Below, in pieces: positions 23,568 through 34,703 of a stretch of 51,995 nucleotides of DNA. The translations under genes and the position numbers were made by a program. Numbering within the stretch: the first letter of the stretch is position 1; each line of letters opens with the position of its first letter. The notes under the pieces were generated by a model, which saw only the letters and a program-made list of their open reading frames with translations, did not search any database and was not told the origin of the DNA. The DNA is from Candidatus Mediterraneibacter pullistercoris (GTDB taxonomy: Bacteria > Bacillota > Clostridia > Lachnospirales > Lachnospiraceae), in assembly GCA_019116885.1 (NCBI GenBank), contig DXAU01000012.1, forward strand, positions 1 through 51,995, written 5' to 3'.

Positions 23568-23588
23568 AACAACCTGGAGGTGAACAAG

Positions 23589-25100
23589 GTGAGTTCAATC
23601 AACTCAGATGAGATTATCTCTATACTCCGGGAGGAGATAGAGAATTTTGATACAATGAGCAAAGACAGTGAAGTCGGAACTGTCGTCTCAGTAGGTGACG
23701 GAATTGCCACGATCTATGGGATCGATCATGCTATGTACGGAGAGATCGTCACATTCGAGAACGGACTTAAGGGAATGGTTCAGGATATCCGAAAAGATGA
23801 GATCGGATGTATCCTTTTCGGAAGTGATACCGGAATCCGCGAGGGCACGAAAGTATCCCGGACAGGAAAAAAAGCCGGCGTACCTGTTGGTGAAGGATAT
23901 ATCGGAAGAGTCGTTAATGCGCTGGGCGAGGCGATTGACGGACGGGGAGAGATCAGGGCAGACGGTTACCGTCCGATCGAGCAGGAGGCTCCAGGGATCG
24001 TTGACAGAAAGTCGGTCAGCGTCCCGATGGAAACAGGAATACTGTCCATCGATGCGATGTTCCCGATCGGCCGGGGGCAGCGTGAGCTGATTATCGGAGA
24101 CCGTCAGACAGGAAAGACATCCATTGCCATGGATACGATACTGAACCAGAAAGATAAAGATGTGATCTGCGTTTATGTGGCGATTGGACAGAAAGCATCG
24201 ACCGTGGCAAAGGTTGTAAATACTCTGAAGACACATGGAGCCATGGACTATACGATTGTAGTATCCTCGACAGCAAGCGACTGCGCTTCGCTGCAGTACA
24301 TTGCCCCCTATGCAGGAACTGCACTGGCAGAACATTTCATGCATCAGGGCAAAGATGCGCTGATTGTATATGACGATCTGTCCAAACATGCAGTTGCATA
24401 CCGCGCTCTCTCGCTTCTTCTCGGACGGTCCCCGGGACGTGAGGCGTATCCCGGAGATGTATTCTACCTTCACTCCAGACTGCTGGAGAGATCCAGCCGT
24501 TTGAGCGAGACGAAAGGCGGCGGTTCCATCACGGCTCTGCCGATCATTGAGACGCAGGCAGGGGATGTATCCGCCTATATCCCGACCAACGTGATTTCGA
24601 TTACAGATGGACAGATTTTCCTGGAGAGCGGACTCTTCGCATCGGGCATGAGGCCGGCGGTCAACGTAGGTCTTTCCGTATCCCGTGTGGGTGGAGCTGC
24701 ACAGACAAAGGCAATGAAGAAAGCGTCGGGAAGCATCCGAATCGATCTGGCACAGTACAGAGAGATGGAAGTATTTACTCAGTTTAGCTCTGATCTGGAT
24801 GCTGCGACGAAAGAGCAGCTCGAGTACGGAAGCGGCCTGATGGAACTCTTAAAACAGCCGCTCTATCACCCGCTTTCTCTCCACGAGAAAGTCATCACCC
24901 TGTGCGCAGCTACTCATAAGGTGCTTCTGGGAATAGACAAGAAAGCAGTCAAGAAATTCCAGGCCGATATGCTGACATACTTTGATTCTGCGCACCCGGA
25001 GATCGGACAGGAAATTGAGGACAAGAAAGAGCTGTCGGACGAGCTGATAGAGAAGATCGTAAAGACTGCAAAGGAATATAAAGAAACTGTTCAGTCATAG
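23589..25100 (+). CDS. atpA: F-type ATP synthase subunit alpha
   Basis: 503 residues from the GTG at 23589, 8 nt after TGGAGG; a GTG at 23580 overlaps that site and is unlikely. The Walker A-type loop is GDRQTGKTS, and the catalytic-interface arginine region ([16 protein letters not shown]) is present. Alpha binds nucleotide non-catalytically and alternates with beta in the F1 hexamer. Confidence 0.97.
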   Translation: MSSINSDEIISILREEIENFDTMSKDSEVGTVVSVGDGIATIYGIDHAMYGEIVTFENGLKGMVQDIRKDEIGCILFGSDTGIREGTKVSRTGKKAGVPVGEGYIGRVVNALGEAIDGRGEIRADGYRPIEQEAPGIVDRKSVSVPMETGILSIDAMFPIGRGQRELIIGDRQTGKTSIAMDTILNQKDKDVICVYVAIGQKASTVAKVVNTLKTHGAMDYTIVVSSTASDCASLQYIAPYAGTALAEHFMHQGKDALIVYDDLSKHAVAYRALSLLLGRSPGREAYPGDVFYLHSRLLERSSRLSETKGGGSITALPIIETQAGDVSAYIPTNVISITDGQIFLESGLFASGMRPAVNVGLSVSRVGGAAQTKAMKKASGSIRIDLAQYREMEVFTQFSSDLDAATKEQLEYGSGLMELLKQPLYHPLSLHEKVITLCAATHKVLLGIDKKAVKKFQADMLTYFDSAHPEIGQEIEDKKELSDELIEKIVKTAKEYKETVQS

Positions 25101-25136
25101 GGCTGTGCAGATAATTTAAAAAGAGCAGGTGATAAC

Positions 25137-26021
25137 ATGGCAAATATCAGAGAGATACAGAGCCGTATCAACAGTGTCAAAGACACGATGAAAATCACAA
25201 ATGCGATGTATATGATCTCTTCATCCAAGATGACGCAGGCGAAGAAAAAACTTCTCGACACAGAACCCTATTTCTATGCTCTTCAAGGTGAGATATCAAG
25301 GATACTGAGGCATCTTCCGGAATTGGAGCACGCGTATTTTGACCAGAGGGAAAAAGTCCCGCAAAATGAGCGCAAAATCGCTTCCATTGTAGTTACGGCA
25401 GATAAAGGTCTTGCCGGAGCATACAATCACAATATCGTGAAACTGGAAGAAGAAATCCTGAAGAAGACGGGCATCCACAAGCTGTTCGTCGTTGGAGAGC
25501 TTGGGAGACATTATTTCGCAAAGCGTGGTGTGGAAGTCGATACACATTTTCGCTATACAGTGCAGAAGCCGACCATGCATAGGGCAAGAGACATATCAGG
25601 AGTGCTGCTGGAACAGTTTGAACAGGGAGAACTGGATGAAATTTACATCGTCTACACGCGGATGGAGAATTCCGTACAGTCAGACGCAGAGGTGATAAAG
25701 CTGCTTCCCCTGGAGAGAAGTTCGTTCAATGAGATGAAGATGCCGCTCAACGTACACAGGGAGTCTATCGAATTGTACCCTTCTGCGGAGGCTGTGATGG
25801 ACAGTATTGTACCGAACTACGTGACCGGTATGATATACGGCTGTCTGGTTCAGGCATATGCGAGCGAGCACAACGCCCGGATGATGGCGATGAAATCGGC
25901 TACGGACAGCGCGCAGGATCTAATCCGCGACCTGTCTATTGCATATAACAGAGCCCGTCAGGCGGCGATCACACAGGAGATCACGGAAGTCTGTGCAGGT
26001 GCGAGGGCGCAGCAGAAATAA
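25137..26021 (+). CDS. atpG: F-type ATP synthase subunit gamma
   Basis: 294 residues; the rotor shaft inside the F1 head. The N-terminal helix (REIQSRINSVKDTMKITNAM) and the C-terminal helix (RMMAMKSATDSAQDLI...NRARQAAITQEI) are the conserved coiled-coil pair. VVTADKGLAGAYN is the conserved Rossmann-like strand. GAGCAGGTG precedes the ATG. Confidence 0.96.
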   Translation: MANIREIQSRINSVKDTMKITNAMYMISSSKMTQAKKKLLDTEPYFYALQGEISRILRHLPELEHAYFDQREKVPQNERKIASIVVTADKGLAGAYNHNIVKLEEEILKKTGIHKLFVVGELGRHYFAKRGVEVDTHFRYTVQKPTMHRARDISGVLLEQFEQGELDEIYIVYTRMENSVQSDAEVIKLLPLERSSFNEMKMPLNVHRESIELYPSAEAVMDSIVPNYVTGMIYGCLVQAYASEHNARMMAMKSATDSAQDLIRDLSIAYNRARQAAITQEITEVCAGARAQQK

Positions 26022-27452
<1,431 letters not shown>

Positions 27453-27483
27453 GAACGCAGAATAGAACAGGAGTGTATGCATA

Positions 27484-27903
27484 ATGGATACATTTGGTCT
27501 GAAGATCATAGCAAGCGATAAAGTTTTTTACGAGGGGCGGTGCAGGAAACTCGTCATCCCGGCTCCGGACGGAGAGAAAGGAATCCTGCCAAACCATGAG
27601 AATATGGTAATAGCTATTGCGGTGGGCACTGCGAAGCTGCAGCTTGCAGGAGAAGACGAGTGGAAAGACCTTGCAGTAGGCACGGGCTTTGCCGAGGTTG
27701 TGAATAACCGTGTCACACTGCTCGTAGATACTGCCGAGAGACCCGAAGACATCGACGTCCGCCATGCGCAGGAGCAGCAGGAGCGCGCTGAAGAACAGAT
27801 GCGGCAGAAACAGAGCATACAGGAATATTATCATACCCAGGCGTCGCTTGCCCGTGCAATGAACCGTCTGAGAGTGGCTCAGGATAAAAAGTGGAATATA
27901 TAG
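27484..27903 (+). CDS. atpC: F-type ATP synthase subunit epsilon
   Basis: 139 residues. An N-terminal beta-sandwich (FGLKIIASDKVFYEGRCRKL, PDGEKGILPNHENMV) followed by a C-terminal helical hairpin that is rich in Gln/Glu/Arg. Epsilon links gamma to the c ring and can inhibit ATP hydrolysis. Last gene of the operon; a large inverted repeat follows. Confidence 0.95.
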   Translation: MDTFGLKIIASDKVFYEGRCRKLVIPAPDGEKGILPNHENMVIAIAVGTAKLQLAGEDEWKDLAVGTGFAEVVNNRVTLLVDTAERPEDIDVRHAQEQQERAEEQMRQKQSIQEYYHTQASLARAMNRLRVAQDKKWNI

Positions 27904-27910
27904 CGCAGTT

Positions 27911-27982
27911 CCTTCCATGAAAGAAACCGTGTATAAGGCTATGCCTGCATGAGTTTTTTGCACAGTTTCTTTCATGGAAAGG
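27911..27982. repeat. Long inverted repeat after atpC
   Basis: CCATGAAAGAAAC (27915-27927) and GTTTCTTTCATGG (27965-27977) are exact 13-bp inverse copies, extended by CCTT / AAAGG outside. The 37-nt interior has no strong structure. No T-run follows on the plus strand, so it is at best a factor-dependent terminator or processing site. Confidence 0.65.
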
Positions 27983-28018
27983 CTGGTGTTATATTTCTGC
28001 TAAGATAAATTATGAATA

Positions 28019-28047
28019 TTGACACAGATACTGGCAAATGTTATATT
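28019..28047 (+). promoter_or_regulatory. Promoter of the phosphate transporter operon
   Basis: TTGACA at 28019-28024, a 17-bp spacer, TATATT at 28042-28047. Confidence 0.7.
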
Positions 28048-28071
28048 TAGGTTAATTTTGTGTAAATTGTC

Positions 28072-28096
28072 CTGGCATGCAAAAGCCAGTTTTTTT
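28072..28096 (+). terminator. Terminator-like hairpin in the leader of the phosphate transporter gene
   Basis: CTGGC-8 nt-GCCAG followed by seven T, about 20 nt after the predicted transcription start and 68 bp before the coding region. It looks like an attenuator rather than an end-of-gene terminator, because the coding region lies downstream. Confidence 0.55.
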
Positions 28097-28164
28097 GTGC
28101 AGAGCAGTAAAAAGAATGACGGTTATCATGGAAGAATTGAATATACAGCAAAGAGGGAGAAAGT

Positions 28165-29217
28165 ATGGACGTTTCTTTTGCAGGTTTTTATGAGCAGGTA
28201 TTATCAAATCCTGTTCTGATGGTGACAGTGGCGCTTACTTTGGGCGTTATATTTGTAAATGGCTGGACTGATGCACCGAACGCGATCGCCACTTGTATTG
28301 CCACCAGATGTATGAAAGTCAGGACGGCAATATTGATGAGCGCTGTGTTTAATTTTCTTGGGGTGCTTATCATGACTCATATCAACAGTGCGGTCGCATC
28401 TACAATCAGTAATATGGTGGATTTCGGCGGCAGGACAGACGAGGCGCTTGTGGCCCTGTGCGCGGCGTTATTCTCCATCGTTGTTTACAGCGTGGCCGCC
28501 TCAGTGTTCGGAATACCGACGAGTGAGAGCCATAGCCTGATTGCAGGGCTTACAGGGGCAGCGATCGCCATACACAATGGAGTAGGCGGTGTCAATTTTG
28601 ACGAGTGGGTGAAGGTACTCTACGGTCTTGTGCTCAGCCTCGCGCTTGGGTTCTTTATGGGCTGGGCGATCTGCAAGGTCATCAGCCTGATCTGTGCTGC
28701 CGCTGACCGCCGCAGGACAAATGGTTTCTTTACCGCTGCTCAGATCTTCGGAGCTGCATTTATGAGCTTTATGCATGGCGCTCAGGATGGACAGAAGTTT
28801 ATCGGCGTGCTGTTCCTGGGAGTTGCATTCTGCAATGGGCAGAGTAGTGTCGACGGAATGGTCATACCGGTATGGCTCATGCTGCTATGCAGCGTTGTTA
28901 TGGGCGTTGGGACAAGCGTTGGCGGAGAGAAGATCATTAAATCTGTCGGAATGGATATGGTAAAACTTGAGAAGTTTCAGGGATTTTCTGCAGATCTTGC
29001 AGGAGCGGTATGCCTGCTTCTCTCCAGTGTGTTTGGTATTCCGGTATCCACGACCCACACGAAGACGAGCGCGATTATGGGGGTGGGCGCTGTAAAGCGG
29101 CTTTCCGCGATCAATTTCAATATCGTGAAAGACATGATGCTGACATGGATCTTTACCTTCCCGGGATGCGGGCTGATTAGTTTTGTGGTGGCGAAGATAT
29201 TTATCACGGTATTCTGA
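28165..29217 (+). CDS. pit: PiT-family inorganic phosphate transporter
   Basis: 350 residues with ~10 membrane segments arranged as two PiT repeats. The signatures are FVNGWTDAPNAIATCIATR in the first half and FMSFMHGAQDGQKFIG in the second. FGIPTSESHSLIAGLTGAA and FGIPVSTTHTKTSAIMGVGA are the matching repeat cores. PiT carriers take up phosphate (often as metal-phosphate) with protons or sodium at low affinity. The next gene encodes a DUF47 protein, the regular partner. GAGGGAGAAAGT upstream serves as the ribosome binding site. Confidence 0.94.
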   Translation: MDVSFAGFYEQVLSNPVLMVTVALTLGVIFVNGWTDAPNAIATCIATRCMKVRTAILMSAVFNFLGVLIMTHINSAVASTISNMVDFGGRTDEALVALCAALFSIVVYSVAASVFGIPTSESHSLIAGLTGAAIAIHNGVGGVNFDEWVKVLYGLVLSLALGFFMGWAICKVISLICAAADRRRTNGFFTAAQIFGAAFMSFMHGAQDGQKFIGVLFLGVAFCNGQSSVDGMVIPVWLMLLCSVVMGVGTSVGGEKIIKSVGMDMVKLEKFQGFSADLAGAVCLLLSSVFGIPVSTTHTKTSAIMGVGAVKRLSAINFNIVKDMMLTWIFTFPGCGLISFVVAKIFITVF

Positions 29218-29301
29218 TATCATTCAGACACTGGAATCATTGAGGAATATTTCCCGTGCAGATGAGAAGCCGATGCGGGCGGCAAGAGGAGGAAAAGAAC
29301 A

Positions 29302-29925
29302 GTGGCTAAGAAACAGGATTCATTTTATTTTGATAATTTTGTGGCATGTGCAGAGGATTCCTGCAGAGCAGCGCAGATGCTCAAAGATGCTCTTGAGGAC
29401 TTTGATCCGGCGAGACTAAAAGAGCGGCTCGACAGTATTCATGATGTGGAGCACAGCGGGGATGCCAAGAGGCATGAGATGTTGGATCATCTTGCGAAAG
29501 AGTTCCTGCCTCCGATCGAAAGGGAGGATATCGTGGCTTTGAGCCAGAATATCGATAACATGACGGACAAAGTAGAAGACGTCATGCTCAGGGTGTATAT
29601 GAATAACGTGCAGAAGATCGAACCGAACGCTCTGAAAATGACGGATGTGGTGATCCAGTGCTGCAGTGCGGTGAGGGATCTTCTTGTGGAGTTTAAGAAC
29701 TTCAAGCGTTCCAAAACGCTTAAACAGCTCATTATCCGCATCAACGATCTTGAGGAAGAGTCGGACAGGCTGTTTATAGAGAGCATCAGAGGACTCTACA
29801 CGGAGTCAGTTGACCCGATCCGCATCATTGCGTGGAGAGATATCTATATCTATCTGGAGAGGTGCGCGGATGCCTGCGAGCATGTGGCGGATGTGGTCGA
29901 GAGCGTTGTCATGAGCAATTCATAG
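29302..29925 (+). CDS. DUF47 (PhoU-like) PiT accessory protein
   Basis: 207 residues from a GTG start with GAGGAGG upstream. An all-helical PhoU-like protein with the conserved DxxHxxEH-type pattern (LDSIHDVEHSGDAKRHEM) and EREDIVALSQNIDNMTDKVEDV, whose acidic residues probably bind metal. DUF47 proteins accompany PiT transporters and appear to control them. The gap of 84 nt to pit, with no promoter, indicates one operon. Confidence 0.9.
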   Translation: MAKKQDSFYFDNFVACAEDSCRAAQMLKDALEDFDPARLKERLDSIHDVEHSGDAKRHEMLDHLAKEFLPPIEREDIVALSQNIDNMTDKVEDVMLRVYMNNVQKIEPNALKMTDVVIQCCSAVRDLLVEFKNFKRSKTLKQLIIRINDLEEESDRLFIESIRGLYTESVDPIRIIAWRDIYIYLERCADACEHVADVVESVVMSNS

Positions 29926-29952
29926 ACCGTGTATGGGAAAAGACGTCTGCAG

Positions 29953-29985
29953 AAAGGACCGGCAGTTTTTGCCGGTCCTTTCTTT
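29953..29985 (+). terminator. Intrinsic terminator after the phosphate operon
   Basis: A perfect 12-bp stem AAAGGACCGGCA / TGCCGGTCCTTT with a 5-nt loop GTTTT, then a T-rich tail. The A-run at the start suggests it can work in both directions. Confidence 0.9.
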
Positions 29986-29987
29986 GT

Positions 29988-30075
29988 GTAGGCGACGAGC
30001 CAAAGTCCGGTCCTGCCCGGGACCTTGGCGGCCTTTTACAATCCCAGAATATCTCTTTTGGCGCTTCCGGTGATT
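29988..30075. repeat. Dispersed 88-bp repeat, copy B
   Basis: Ungapped match to 18371-18458 (69 of 88 identical). As with copy A, it begins 2-3 bp after a terminator and ends about 20 bp before the stop of a convergent minus-strand gene. Confidence 0.8.
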
Positions 30076-30096
30076 TGGATATGGATTACGCCAGAT

Positions 30097-31323
30097 CTAA
30101 GCCTGTTCCTTTTTTAATCTTTTTGTGAGAGCTACTGTAAGTACAAAGCCGATCGCACAGAAGAGGATCAACGCTCCGAACATCAGCTTATATCCTGCTG
30201 CTTCAGACATGTTGTCGATGAGACGTCCGTAGATCGTGAACAGGAAAGCATCCGGAGAGAATCCGATGACACTTACGACTCCGGCGGCAGTGCCGAGATA
30301 TTCGGTCGGAATCTTTGCCTCATCCAGAGGCACGAAGTATACGCCGCGCACCGCGGTCTGCACGAGACGTACAGTCAGTCCCATGATGATAGCAATGACA
30401 AGGAAGGACGGAACTCCTGGAATTGCAACGAAAGCGGCGAGCAGAACTGCCATGATGACAAAGCACCATTTGAGGAACCGAGTTGAGGATTTCATCTTGT
30501 CGGTGATGAGACCGCCGGCCACCGCTCCTATATTTCCGACTCCGTAGGTATTGATGATACCTACGATACCTGCTGTGGTAACACCCATCTTATAGACGGA
30601 GGTAAGATACGGTGTGAGCCTTCCCATCGTAGACCCGACTGCGTAGCCGAAGAAGATGATAAAGCCGATCATCCAGATGGTAGGATTCTTCAATACATAG
30701 CCGAGCCCGGCGAAGATGCTCTGTTTCGGCTTGTCCTCCTCAAGGTCTTTCTTTGGCAGGAAGATGAAACTGATGACGCCGATTACGATGTAAGCAGCAC
30801 TGTAGAAGATGACGACGCCGCGGAAGTTCTCTCCGCCAGATGTGAAGACCCACATGGCCACGGTGGAGAGGATCAGGGATCCAAGGGAATTCAGCGCCTC
30901 CCGGAAACCGAAGAGTCGTCCCTGCACATCGCTGCTTCCAAGCAGTTTTACAGCCTTTATCATAGCAGGCCAGTATGTAAAGATCGTAGCGAGAGACCAG
31001 ATTATGCTGATAATGACCATTTCCGTGTATGACGGGAATGTGGCAAACCAGAATCCGCTGATACCTGTAACAATCAGGGAAAAGGTAATCAGGATACGGC
31101 TTGGGAATCTGTCGGCAATGATGCCGCCCATAAAATAAGCAATCAGATTCAGCGCTCCGTAGATTGAGAGAATATTTCCCATCTGTGTGTTTGAGAAGTT
31201 CAGTTCTGCCATCATGCTGTCATAGAAAGTGTACTGCAGATAAGGGAAGATGTAGATGATACTTCCGCCAAGGCAGATGACGATAAGCATCAGCCATATG
31301 TTATGTTTCTTTGGTGTACTCAT
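30097..31323 (-). CDS. MFS transporter of the nucleoside operon
   Basis: 408 residues, twelve membrane helices in two six-helix halves with a charged central loop (KKDLEEDKPKQS). The helix 2-3 loop carries the MFS-like GGIIADRFPSR motif. AAGGAAG precedes the ATG. It is the last gene of the five-gene minus-strand operon, 5 nt after the nucleoside hydrolase gene. The context suggests nucleoside or ribose uptake, but sequence alone does not give the substrate. The repeat and the terminator of the phosphate operon lie just beyond its end. Confidence 0.85.
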   Translation of the reverse strand: MSTPKKHNIWLMLIVICLGGSIIYIFPYLQYTFYDSMMAELNFSNTQMGNILSIYGALNLIAYFMGGIIADRFPSRILITFSLIVTGISGFWFATFPSYTEMVIISIIWSLATIFTYWPAMIKAVKLLGSSDVQGRLFGFREALNSLGSLILSTVAMWVFTSGGENFRGVVIFYSAAYIVIGVISFIFLPKKDLEEDKPKQSIFAGLGYVLKNPTIWMIGFIIFFGYAVGSTMGRLTPYLTSVYKMGVTTAGIVGIINTYGVGNIGAVAGGLITDKMKSSTRFLKWCFVIMAVLLAAFVAIPGVPSFLVIAIIMGLTVRLVQTAVRGVYFVPLDEAKIPTEYLGTAAGVVSVIGFSPDAFLFTIYGRLIDNMSEAAGYKLMFGALILFCAIGFVLTVALTKRLKKEQA

Positions 31324-31328
31324 AGTTC

Positions 31329-32270
31329 TTACTTCCTTTCGTAATCTTTAAATATGTCTACAAACCATTTCCAGAATCCGCCGAGGTCGATATCTTCGGC
31401 ACAGTCGGCGTTCTTTTCTTTGTCCGGGCATACGTCTCGGAAATCAGCGACTGTCATGCCCCTTGTAATGGTTCCTTCCGTCTCTACGTCCACATAATAG
31501 CGCTTGAATCTGAGGACAGAAGGATTGACGATGGCACAGAAAGCTACGACATCGTGAAGATTCGCCACATCATATCCCCACTCTTTGTTCCTGCGCAGAC
31601 AGAAGTCCATCACTTGCGACGCAAGCCGGGCCTCCGGAGTCTCTATGCGCTCCACCATCTCCTTTACCCAGACCGGAAGCTCTGTCTGCAAAGTGACGTC
31701 AAGTCCGATCATGGCGATGTCAAGGCCTGAGCGGAAGAGGATCTGCAGCGCATCAGGATCGACGTAAGCGTTAAACTCGCTGGCCTGCGTCATATTGCCG
31801 CCTACAAGGCAGCCGCCCATAATATATACTTTTTTAATCAGATGAACGATGTCAGGATGACGCTGGATGGCAAGCGCCAGGTTTGTCTGCGGCCCTGTTG
31901 CCAGACAGATCAGTTCCCCTTTACATTCGACTGCGGCATCGTAGATGACTTCAGCAGCATCCTTCTCGCTGAAAGAACGTTTTGAGGGTGGAATCACGAC
32001 ATCGCCGAGTCCTGTCTTGCCGTGGGAAATGGCGCATTTGAGCTCACGTTTCAGAGGAGCGGCTGCTCCTTTTGCAACAGGGATATCCGTATGCCCGAGA
32101 GCATCCACTATGTTCAGTGTGTTGGCTGCTGTTGCTTCAAGAGGAACATTACCGGCTACTGCCGTGATTGCGCGGATATCAAGAATGTCTCTGTGCATCA
32201 GAGCGCAGATAAGGGCGATCGCGTCGTCTGTTCCAGTGTCAAAGTCCATTACGATTGGTAGTTTCTTCAT
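31329..32270 (-). CDS. Inosine/uridine-preferring nucleoside hydrolase
   Basis: 313 residues, the family length. It cuts the N-glycosidic bond of ribonucleosides to base and ribose. The calcium-binding cluster is at the N-terminus (DFDTGTDDAIAL), then NTLNIVDALG, ATGPQTNLALA, MGGCLVGGNMTQASEFN and, near the C-terminus, the DVVAF histidine/aspartate region (NLHDVVAFC). The base specificity cannot be read from this. GGAGGAATG is the ribosome binding site. The first 32 bp overlap the end of the BCCT gene, so translation is coupled. Confidence 0.93.
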   Translation of the reverse strand: MKKLPIVMDFDTGTDDAIALICALMHRDILDIRAITAVAGNVPLEATAANTLNIVDALGHTDIPVAKGAAAPLKRELKCAISHGKTGLGDVVIPPSKRSFSEKDAAEVIYDAAVECKGELICLATGPQTNLALAIQRHPDIVHLIKKVYIMGGCLVGGNMTQASEFNAYVDPDALQILFRSGLDIAMIGLDVTLQTELPVWVKEMVERIETPEARLASQVMDFCLRRNKEWGYDVANLHDVVAFCAIVNPSVLRFKRYYVDVETEGTITRGMTVADFRDVCPDKEKNADCAEDIDLGGFWKWFVDIFKDYERK

Positions 32271-33793
32271 GTTTCATTCCTCCATTTTCTTTTTTGTATT
32301 TTATAGTCACTTTTAAAAGTGAAACTCCTGATAGAAGCAGCAGTATCATGGCGGGGAGGCCGCCGATGACAGATACCATTTTGACGCCGGAAACGCCGTT
32401 GCTGCAGATTAATATGACTGCCATGACTCCGATCAGTACGCCCCAGACGATCTTGACGGATTTGGGCGAGTTTTCAGTCCCTTCCTGTGTGCCGGTACAG
32501 CACAGGTCGCCAAGAGCGTTTGTCGTTGAGTCAGCCGCTGTGACAAAACACAGATAAACGGTAACGACAAGGAGCGGGATAAGCAGTGCTCCAAGGGGAA
32601 GATTCTTCAGTACTTCGTACACCGCGCTCTCTGTACCGCGGTCCAGCATGGTGGAATACAGATCAGCAGTTCCCGTGGTCTGCATATGAACTGAGGTTCC
32701 GCCAAAGATCGCGACCCAGAGTCCGGAACTTACGGCGCAGGTGATCAGGTTGATCAGTACGAATTTCCGTACGCTGTGGCCGTAAGAGATCTTCCCCAGG
32801 AACATGCCTGTGATCGGCGCCCATGCCGCCCAGTTTGCGTAAGTTGAGATAGTCCAGTAATAGGACCATATACTGTCTGTTCCGGCGCCCATCATGAGGC
32901 TTCGTGTAAAGAAGTTGTCGATATACACTCCAAGGGACTCCAGAGCAATCTGGATGATGTAGGCGGTCGGTCCCAGCAGAAACATGACGCCGAGCATCAC
33001 CAGCAGAAAGATCACATTGACATTGGATATCCATTTGATCCCTTTGAGGACTCCGCTGCATGCGGACAGCGTAAATACAATAACAAGGCTCACTCCGATG
33101 ATAACCCACATCCCGGTGCTGCTCTTCATATCCGTGATCTCGGTAAGCCCTCCGGCTACGCTTAAGATGCCCTGTCCCAGAGAAGCGACCATCCCCATGA
33201 CTGTTGCGAACACGCAGATCGCATCGATAAGAGCGGAAGATCCTGGCTTCCCCATGGCGGGGATCACATTTACCATGCAGGAAGAGAAGCTGAAAGGCTT
33301 ATGCTGATTGTATACAGCGATGGCAAATATGAGGGCCGGCACGCTATAGATCGCGTATGGCGTCAGCGTCCAGTGCAGGAACATAGACGACATGGAGAAC
33401 ACAGCGGCGCTGTGGGAGCCGGGCTCTATTCCGAGGAAATCAGGCGGTTCCATCAGATGATACAAAGGCTCCGATGATCCCCAGAAAATGAGCCCTGCGG
33501 CGATCGTTGTGCAGAGGACGATGTTGAACCAGTTTCCGGTGGAGAGCATCGGCCTGGCGTTTTCTCCCCCGATCCGCAGACTGCCGAGTCTGGAAAACAG
33601 CACGATAAATGATACGATAACGAGGAAGAGCGCTACTGTCAGGTAAAACCAGCCCAGGTTCTGTGTACACAGGTTATTCAGCCAGCTCAGTACATGGTCA
33701 AATCCATCCGGGTTTGCCATATATCCGATGAAAAATGCAAGTATGATGACAACAGTGGGCCAGAAGACAGCTTTTCTTATCTTGATAAGACAT
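32239..33793 (-). CDS. BCCT-family (betaine/carnitine/choline) transporter; start region anomalous
   Basis: The first in-frame ATG is at 33720 (493 residues), but homologous sequence continues upstream in the same frame for 22 more codons (RKAVFWPTVVIILAFFIGY), which is the first membrane helix of the family. No ATG, GTG or TTG exists in that extension. A strong AAAGGAGGTG-ATG at 33793 is in another frame and would join the extension if the T4 run (33772-33775; A4 on the minus strand) had one base fewer. So the gene has either a frameshift or a rare ATC/ATA start. The core is intact: twelve helices and the BCCT tryptophan-rich signature (ANWAAWAPITGMFLGKIS). BCCT carriers move quaternary ammonium compounds. 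Confidence 0.8.
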
Positions 33794-34703
33794 CACCTCC
33801 TTTTAGTTCACTTCGTGCAGGTATGGAAGACTGTGCTCCTTTTCGCGTAACAACGACTGCACATACGGCCTGCGCAAAGGAGACTGCTTTTTCTGTGTCC
33901 GCGCCCTCGCTCAGAGCTATGGCAAGAGCCGCTGTAAAGCTGTCGCCGGCGGCTGTGGTATCCACTGTTTTTACAACATGAGCGGGGTAAAAGTCCGCTT
34001 TCTCCCGGGTAACGGCGATGCAGCCTGTTTTTCCGAGGGTGAGCACGACAGTTCCTGCACCTTTGCCGATCAGTGACCGTGCTCCTTCTATGTAATCTTC
34101 GCGGCTGCTCATCTTCTGTCCGGTCAGGAGCGCAAGCTCCGTCTCGTTTGGTTTGACGATAGAGACGCCTTCCCAGAAATCCATCTCAAGACCCGGGACT
34201 GCCGGAGCCGGATCTACGATCAGGCGTTTCCCTTTCTGAAGGGCCAGATCTTTGACGTAACGCACAGTGTCCAGCGGGATCTCAAACTGTGTCAGGATAT
34301 AGTCGCAGGAATCGACAAGCGCCATATGCTTCTGTATGAGCTCCGGCGTGACCGACTGATTTGCGCCGGGGATGACGATGATAGAATTTTCACCGGAGGA
34401 GTCAAGCGCGATATAAGCCTGTCCGGTAGGAGTATCCCGGCATACTTCTATTCCTGATGTGTCAACGCCCGCTGATGTAAGGCTGCGGATGAGTTCTTTT
34501 CCGTAAGGGTCGTCTCCCACGGCACCGATCATGGACACATTTCCGTCCAGCTTTCCGGCGGCATATGCCTGGTTTGCGCCTTTTCCGCCGGGAATATGTC
34601 CGACGGAGTGCCCCAGCACAGTCTCGCCCGGTGCAGGGATCTTGTCTGTTTCGATCAGAAAGTCCATATTGAGGCTTCCGATCACAAGGATTTTCTTTTT
34701 CAT
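33777..34703 (-). CDS. rbsK: Ribokinase
   Basis: 308 residues. Phosphorylates ribose to ribose 5-phosphate with ATP. PfkB signatures are GGKGANQAYAAGKL (residues ~39-52) and DTTAAGDSFTAALA near the C-terminus, with the catalytic aspartate in AAGD. The N-terminal SLNMDFLIETDKIPAPGET is typical of RbsK. The start overlaps the stop of the upstream fusion gene (4 bp), and its end overlaps the start region of the BCCT gene. It would phosphorylate the ribose released by the hydrolase. Confidence 0.92.
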   Translation of the reverse strand: MKKKILVIGSLNMDFLIETDKIPAPGETVLGHSVGHIPGGKGANQAYAAGKLDGNVSMIGAVGDDPYGKELIRSLTSAGVDTSGIEVCRDTPTGQAYIALDSSGENSIIVIPGANQSVTPELIQKHMALVDSCDYILTQFEIPLDTVRYVKDLALQKGKRLIVDPAPAVPGLEMDFWEGVSIVKPNETELALLTGQKMSSREDYIEGARSLIGKGAGTVVLTLGKTGCIAVTREKADFYPAHVVKTVDTTAAGDSFTAALAIALSEGADTEKAVSFAQAVCAVVVTRKGAQSSIPARSELKGGDVLSR

